Shown one piece after another: positions 61,418 through 64,000 of a stretch of 64,000 bases of DNA. The notes below the pieces were generated by a model, which worked only from the letters and a program-made list of their open reading frames with translations, was not told the origin of the DNA and searched no databases. The translations under genes were made by a program, and so were the position numbers. Position 1 is the stretch's first letter, and the number at the start of each line of letters is the position of its first letter. Source of the DNA: Deltaproteobacteria bacterium (lineage in GTDB: Bacteria > Desulfobacterota > Desulfobacteria > Desulfobacterales > B30-G6); the NCBI GenBank assembly GCA_022340465.1, contig JAJDNW010000024.1, forward strand, positions 1 through 64,000. Reading direction: 5' to 3'.

Positions 61418-62974
61418 ATGAAAAAAGTGTTGATTGTTCTCAGTCTGCTGGCTGTAACCGTATTTTTTATTTCCGGCAGCGGCTTTGCCAAGAGCCAGGC
61501 GCTGGTCTATGGCACCACGGAAAAAGTCACCGACATGGATCCATGCAATGCCTATGACTTTCACACCTGGGAAATTTTTTACAACATCTACCAGGGCCTG
61601 ATGGGCTATCCTCCGGGAGAAACCAATCTGGTTCCGGGCCTGGCGGAATCCTACACGATCAGCGACGATGGCAAGGCCTATACCTTCAACTTGAAAAAGG
61701 GCCTGAAGTTTTCGGACGGCACCCCGTTCGATTCCCAGACAGTCAAGTGGTCCATCGACCGGGTCATGCGCATCGCCGGGGATCCCTCCTGGCTGGTGAC
61801 CGATTTTGTAGAGAGCGTCGAGGCCGTCGATAAATACCGCGTGAAGTTCAATTTGAAAAACCCCGTGGCCTATTTCCCCTCTCTCGTGGCCACCCCACCC
61901 TACTACCCGGTCAACCCCAATGTCTATCCGGCCGACAAAATCGTCAAAAACCCTTCCGAACTCAAGGGTGGAAAACTGGTGGGCCTCGGACCTTACCAGG
62001 CGGTTTCGTTCAAACGGGACGAGGAGATCGTTCTGGATCTCAACCCTTACTATGCGGGCGACAAACCCCTGAATGACCGGGTGGTCATCCGCTATTTCGC
62101 CGACGCCACCACCATGCGCCTGGCCCTGGAAAAGGGCGAGCTGGATTTTGCCTTCAAGTCCTTTAACCCGTCCGACATCAAAGACCTGGAAAATTCTTCC
62201 AAGATCAAAACCATCAAGGGGCAGGGCCCCTACATCCGTTATGTCTGTTTTCAGTGCGAAACCCCGCCCTTTGACGACAAGGTGGTCCGTCAGGGAATCG
62301 CCGCCGCCCTGAACAGAAAGGAAATCATCAAAAAGGTGTTTCTGGGACAGAATGCGCCGCTTTACTCCATGGTGCCAATGGGCATGTGGACCCACACCGA
62401 CAGCTTCAAGTTTGCCTTCGGGGACGGCAACATCGCCAAAGCCAAGGAGCTTTTGGCCTCCAAAGGATTTAACAGCAGCAACAAGCTGAAATTCGATTTC
62501 TGGTACACGCCCAGCCATTACGGCGACACGGAAGTCGACATGGCCGCTGTCATCAAGTCCCAGCTGGAAGCAACCGGCGTCATGGAGGTGACGGTGAAGT
62601 CCGCCGAGTGGGCCACCTACAAGCAGAACTGGCACCAAAAGCTGATGCCGGTATACCTCCTGGGATGGTATCCGGATTACATCGATCCGGACAATTACAC
62701 CGCCGCCTTTGCCGGCACGGCCGGATCCAAAGGCAACGGCATCTATTTTTCCAGCCCCGTATGGGACGCCTTGTTTGTGGAGGGACAGAAAAATCCCGAT
62801 CCCGCCAAACGGGCCGCCGTATACGGGCAGGTACAGCAAATGTGGACCGACGAAGTCCCCACGGCCCCGATCTTTCAGGGAACGCTTTACCTGTTTTCCC
62901 AGAAAAACATAGAGGGCATCATGATTTCGCCCACGCTGCAGTTCATTTATGCACCCATCAAACGTACCGAGTAA
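61418..62974 (+). CDS. periplasmic substrate-binding protein, SBP_bac_5 family
   Basis: 518 residues with a clear signal peptide (about 1-25, LIVLSLLAVTVFFISGSGFA). Family-5 landmarks: PGLAESYTISDDGKAYTFNL, KKGLKFSDGTPFDSQTVKWS and GIAAALNRKEIIKKVFLGQN. It binds peptides, amines or related organic molecules in the periplasm. It is only distantly related to the binding protein at 32.2-33.8 kb. AAGGGGGG precedes the ATG. A perfect terminator-like hairpin follows, so it should be made in excess of the permease. Confidence 0.92.
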   Translation: MKKVLIVLSLLAVTVFFISGSGFAKSQALVYGTTEKVTDMDPCNAYDFHTWEIFYNIYQGLMGYPPGETNLVPGLAESYTISDDGKAYTFNLKKGLKFSDGTPFDSQTVKWSIDRVMRIAGDPSWLVTDFVESVEAVDKYRVKFNLKNPVAYFPSLVATPPYYPVNPNVYPADKIVKNPSELKGGKLVGLGPYQAVSFKRDEEIVLDLNPYYAGDKPLNDRVVIRYFADATTMRLALEKGELDFAFKSFNPSDIKDLENSSKIKTIKGQGPYIRYVCFQCETPPFDDKVVRQGIAAALNRKEIIKKVFLGQNAPLYSMVPMGMWTHTDSFKFAFGDGNIAKAKELLASKGFNSSNKLKFDFWYTPSHYGDTEVDMAAVIKSQLEATGVMEVTVKSAEWATYKQNWHQKLMPVYLLGWYPDYIDPDNYTAAFAGTAGSKGNGIYFSSPVWDALFVEGQKNPDPAKRAAVYGQVQQMWTDEVPTAPIFQGTLYLFSQKNIEGIMISPTLQFIYAPIKRTE

Positions 62975-62983
62975 GGGACCATC

Positions 62984-63026
62984 GGCCCGTGTGCCGCGGG
63001 AGCGTGTGCGGCACACGGGCCTTTTT
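62984..63026 (+). terminator. intrinsic terminator between binding protein and permease
   Basis: GGCCCGTGTGCCGC and GCGGCACACGGGCC are perfect complements (14 pairs) around a ten-base loop, followed by TTTTT. The permease ATG comes five bases after the T-run, so it acts as a partial terminator and also leaves the permease without a normal ribosome site. Confidence 0.85.
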
Positions 63027-63031
63027 AATGT

Positions 63032-64000
63032 ATGAAAAATCTTCTTCGATACATCTTCACACGAACCCTTCTAACCGTTCCCATGCTCTTTATTCTCTTG
63101 AGCATCGTTTTTGTGGTGATTCGCATCATGCCTGGGGACCCGGTTTCTTCCATGCTGGGCGGCCACGCTCCCGACAGCGTCATCGAGCAGAAAAAAGAGG
63201 AGTTGGGGCTCAACAGGCCCCTGATCGTGCAGTATGGCGATTATCTACTGCAAATCTGCCGATTGGACCTCGGCAACTCCATGATTTTCAATGAACGCGT
63301 CATCGATTCCATCAAGATGAAGGTTCCGGCCACCATCGAGCTCACCTTTTTCGGCATGCTGATCACGTTGATCCTGGGGATTCTGCTGGGGGTCTATGCC
63401 GCCGACAAGCGCCGGTCCCCCCAGGATTACGCCATCCGCCTTTACGGCATCGTCATATACTGCATTCCGGTCTACTGGCTGGGGTTGATGCTGCAGATGA
63501 TCTTCGGGGTCTGGTTGGACGTGTTGCCGGTGGCCGGCCGGACCGGTGCGCGCGTGTTCGTGTCGATGTTCGAAAAAACCGGGTTTTACATTCTGGACAC
63601 AATCCTGGTCAGGGATTTCGAAGCCCTGAAAGATGTCCTCATCCACTTGATCCTGCCCTCGTTCACGCTTGGGCTGACCCTTTCGGGAATTTTTATTCGT
63701 TTGACGCGGGCCAACATGCTTGATGTGCTCAAAGCGGACTACATCCTGGCGGCCGAAGCCCGGGGCATCCGGCACAACCGGGTAGTGTACAAACACGCAT
63801 TGCTGAACGCCTTCGTACCCATATTGACCATGATGGGCCTCCAGGTGGCTCTGCTCATGGCCGGTGCGGTGTTGACGGAAACCACTTTTTCCTGGCCGGG
63901 AATGGGGCGGCTGCTCCTGGAGCGGATCTATCTCAGAGACTACCCCACCATCCAGGGCGTCATCGTCATCTTTGCCATGATCGTCGCCCTGGTGTCGCTG
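63032..64000 (+). CDS. ABC transporter permease (DppB/OppB type), 3' end outside the window
   Basis: 323 residues are visible and the frame is still open at the window end. Start ATG 63032, immediately after the terminator hairpin; no Shine-Dalgarno is present. N-terminal helix LLTVPMLFILLSIVFVVIRI, then MPGDPVSSMLGG, the DppB hallmark; EAA-type loop LAAEARGIRHNRVVYKHALL; and TETTFSWPGMGRLLLERIYL. It is the channel partner of the upstream binding protein. DppC and ATPase genes presumably lie beyond the edge. It is related to, but clearly not identical with, the DppB of the 31-kb operon. Confidence 0.92.
   Translation, partial: MKNLLRYIFTRTLLTVPMLFILLSIVFVVIRIMPGDPVSSMLGGHAPDSVIEQKKEELGLNRPLIVQYGDYLLQICRLDLGNSMIFNERVIDSIKMKVPATIELTFFGMLITLILGILLGVYAADKRRSPQDYAIRLYGIVIYCIPVYWLGLMLQMIFGVWLDVLPVAGRTGARVFVSMFEKTGFYILDTILVRDFEALKDVLIHLILPSFTLGLTLSGIFIRLTRANMLDVLKADYILAAEARGIRHNRVVYKHALLNAFVPILTMMGLQVALLMAGAVLTETTFSWPGMGRLLLERIYLRDYPTIQGVIVIFAMIVALVSL

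Noticed and set aside
61397-63016. 539-residue open frame on the minus strand
   Set aside because: Antisense to the ABC binding-protein gene, whose signal peptide and family motifs are clear; the antisense protein has no recognisable domain.

Overview
The window looks like chromosome of a marine, sulfate-reducer-like deltaproteobacterium (Desulfobacterota). I base this on the mix of MttB/MtbB-type methylamine and betaine demethylation genes, FixC/FixX, Lrp/AsnC regulators, a sigma54 activator, large PAS/GAF sensors and an F-type F0 gene set separated from F1. This is inference from gene content; no rRNA or other taxonomic marker is present. Most of the window is about 55% GC, but the first ~2.2 kb is much more AT-rich.

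Layout. 1-3.6 kb: a PilZ-type protein cut by the left edge, then an HD-GYP phosphodiesterase (c-di-GMP signalling). 3.6-12.3 kb, minus strand: an operon headed by an Lrp/AsnC regulator, with two MttB-family methyltransferases, a dimethylamine methyltransferase (mtbB) read through an in-frame UAG (pyrrolysine), two FAD amine-oxidoreductase-like enzymes and a small Cys-rich protein. 12.4-16.7 kb, plus strand: a saccharopine-dehydrogenase-like enzyme, a third MttB and a further FAD oxidoreductase, divergent from the Lrp gene. 16.9-20 kb: fixX, fixC and a MATE exporter. 20.1-25.5 kb: an overlapping GNAT / ATP-grasp / PLP-decarboxylase operon behind a -24/-12 (sigma54) promoter, facing a divergent sigma54 activator with a degenerate receiver. 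25.6-39 kb: two more Lrp regulators, two more saccharopine-dehydrogenase-like enzymes, a complete Dpp/Opp-type ABC importer, an amidohydrolase and a putrescine-type aminotransferase. 39.2-46.7 kb: tatA, a GNAT protein, small unknowns, a radical SAM protein and typA. 46.9-49.5 kb: ahcY and metK. 49.8-57 kb: a cytidylate-kinase-like protein, Usp, a response regulator, a giant PAS/GAF histidine kinase and an NhaD-type antiporter. 57.3-61.2 kb: a full F0 set (atpZ, atpI, a, a four-hairpin c, a normal c, b', b) with no F1 genes. 61.4-64 kb: a second peptide/amine-type ABC importer, running off the right edge.

How it fits together. Methylated amines or betaines and polyamine-like compounds would be imported by the ABC systems, demethylated by MttB/MtbB enzymes, oxidised by the FAD enzymes with electrons entering the quinone pool through FixC/FixX, and processed by PatA and the saccharopine-dehydrogenase-like enzymes under local Lrp control. 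The corrinoid proteins, RamA, pyl genes and FixAB that this needs are not in the window.

The two most unusual things are (i) the pyrrolysine-encoding mtbB and (ii) the rotor genes: a c-subunit of four fused hairpins in which only the first keeps the ion-binding carboxylate, beside a normal c-subunit with a two-carboxylate, sodium-type motif. The sigma54-controlled GNAT/ATP-grasp/decarboxylase cluster is a good candidate for an undescribed small-molecule pathway.
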